Positions 63,611-64,000 of a DNA stretch of 64,000 nucleotides are shown in pieces. This stretch comes from Synanceia verrucosa (taxonomy: Eukaryota > Chordata > Actinopteri > Perciformes > Synanceiidae). A model generated the notes under the pieces. It worked only from the letters and a program-made list of their open reading frames with translations, made no database searches and was not told the DNA's origin. The stretch covers positions 7,006,501 to 7,070,500 of the forward strand of contig CM056556.1 of assembly GCA_029721515.1 (NCBI GenBank). The letters run 5' to 3'. A program made the translations under genes and the position numbers. How positions within the stretch are numbered: the stretch's first letter is position 1; each line of letters begins with the position of its first letter.

Positions 63611-64000
63611 ATATTATCAGTTAGAATTTAGACAATATGTAAAACTTGACATCTTGCAAGACTACATTTATGCCCTTTGTTATTCACTGCCAAAAAAATC
63701 AAATATTAATGCATGTTTGTCTTCCATTACTTACATCCTTTTCCATTAGCTTAGTTTATATGCTATATTTACTGATGGTAGCTTACCATCTGAATGGAAA
63801 CGTGGTAACCAGGCCCGTCGCAACCAGGTAGTTCAAATTGAAATATTGCTGCCAGTTTCATACTTTTTCATATGTCCTTATTTATTTGATTATCTTTTTA
63901 ATAAAGCAAAGTTATTTTTATGTGCTTGTACACTGTAAACATGTTGTATTGTGTTAATGTTATTTGCATATGTTATATTATGTTACAGTCTTATTTTCAT
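62324..64000. other. non-coding AT-rich DNA to the window end
   Basis: No gene supported. Apart from the AGAT microsatellite at 63573-63609 and homopolymer runs (A-rich near 62766-62778, T-rich near 63098-63106), nothing stands out. Confidence 0.5.
63573..63609. repeat. (AGAT)9 microsatellite
   Basis: About nine perfect AGAT units ending in AAAT. Likely length-polymorphic. A short imperfect relative, AGATAGATAGAAGATA, lies near 61000. Confidence 0.9.

Overview
The window is vertebrate nuclear DNA, most likely from a ray-finned (percomorph-like) fish. Three things support this: the single clear gene is an lrrc4c (netrin-G ligand 1) orthologue whose whole coding sequence sits in one exon, as in other vertebrates; the interspersed repeats are of teleost type (Tc1-like fragments, TTAA-flanked MITEs, an L2/CR1-like LINE tail, and dispersed repeats I recognise from fish genomes); and gene density is very low. 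The species cannot be named from the sequence.

Layout. Positions 1-17034 are AT-rich 5' flank or intron of lrrc4c. They contain a candidate 74-bp 5'-UTR exon (2654-2727), three related TTAA-flanked MITEs (3335-3825, 6013-6501, 7111-7471), a 'caagt'-rich dispersed repeat (about 4100-4216) and a composite dispersed repeat with an internal 45-bp minisatellite (12547-13380). The lrrc4c coding sequence is 17035-18981 (+), preceded by a splice acceptor at 16983 and by two out-of-frame upstream ATGs that overlap its start. A 3'-UTR-like stretch follows. A decayed DNA-transposase fragment lies at about 23010-23560.

Positions 23575-44865 hold the dominant object: about 21 kb of head-to-tail satellite with monomers of about 168 bp, roughly 120 of them by length. 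Several diverged monomer classes are arranged in higher-order repeats. The best defined is a six-monomer unit of about 1,010 bp seen between about 38.4-39.4 kb and 41.0-44.1 kb, with an earlier copy near 31.5-32.5 kb. Nearly every monomer carries a perfect 14-bp palindrome (CATACTATAGTATG), often followed by a short T-loop hairpin. A 5'-truncated LINE interrupts the left edge of the array (23824-24620).

Positions 44866-64000 are gene-poor. They hold a common fish dispersed repeat directly against the array end, a 1,025-bp transposon with an 8-bp target duplication and a broken helicase-like reading frame (47465-48489), two oppositely oriented Tc1-like fragments (60012-60520 and 61893-62323) and an AGAT microsatellite. 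I found no second convincing protein-coding gene, no tRNA or rRNA gene and no CRISPR array.

The most notable signal is the satellite: a nucleosome-length, alpha-satellite-like higher-order array with a conserved dyad element, beginning about 4.6 kb downstream of the lrrc4c stop codon. Whether it is centromeric, pericentromeric or simply an interstitial megasatellite cannot be decided from this sequence.
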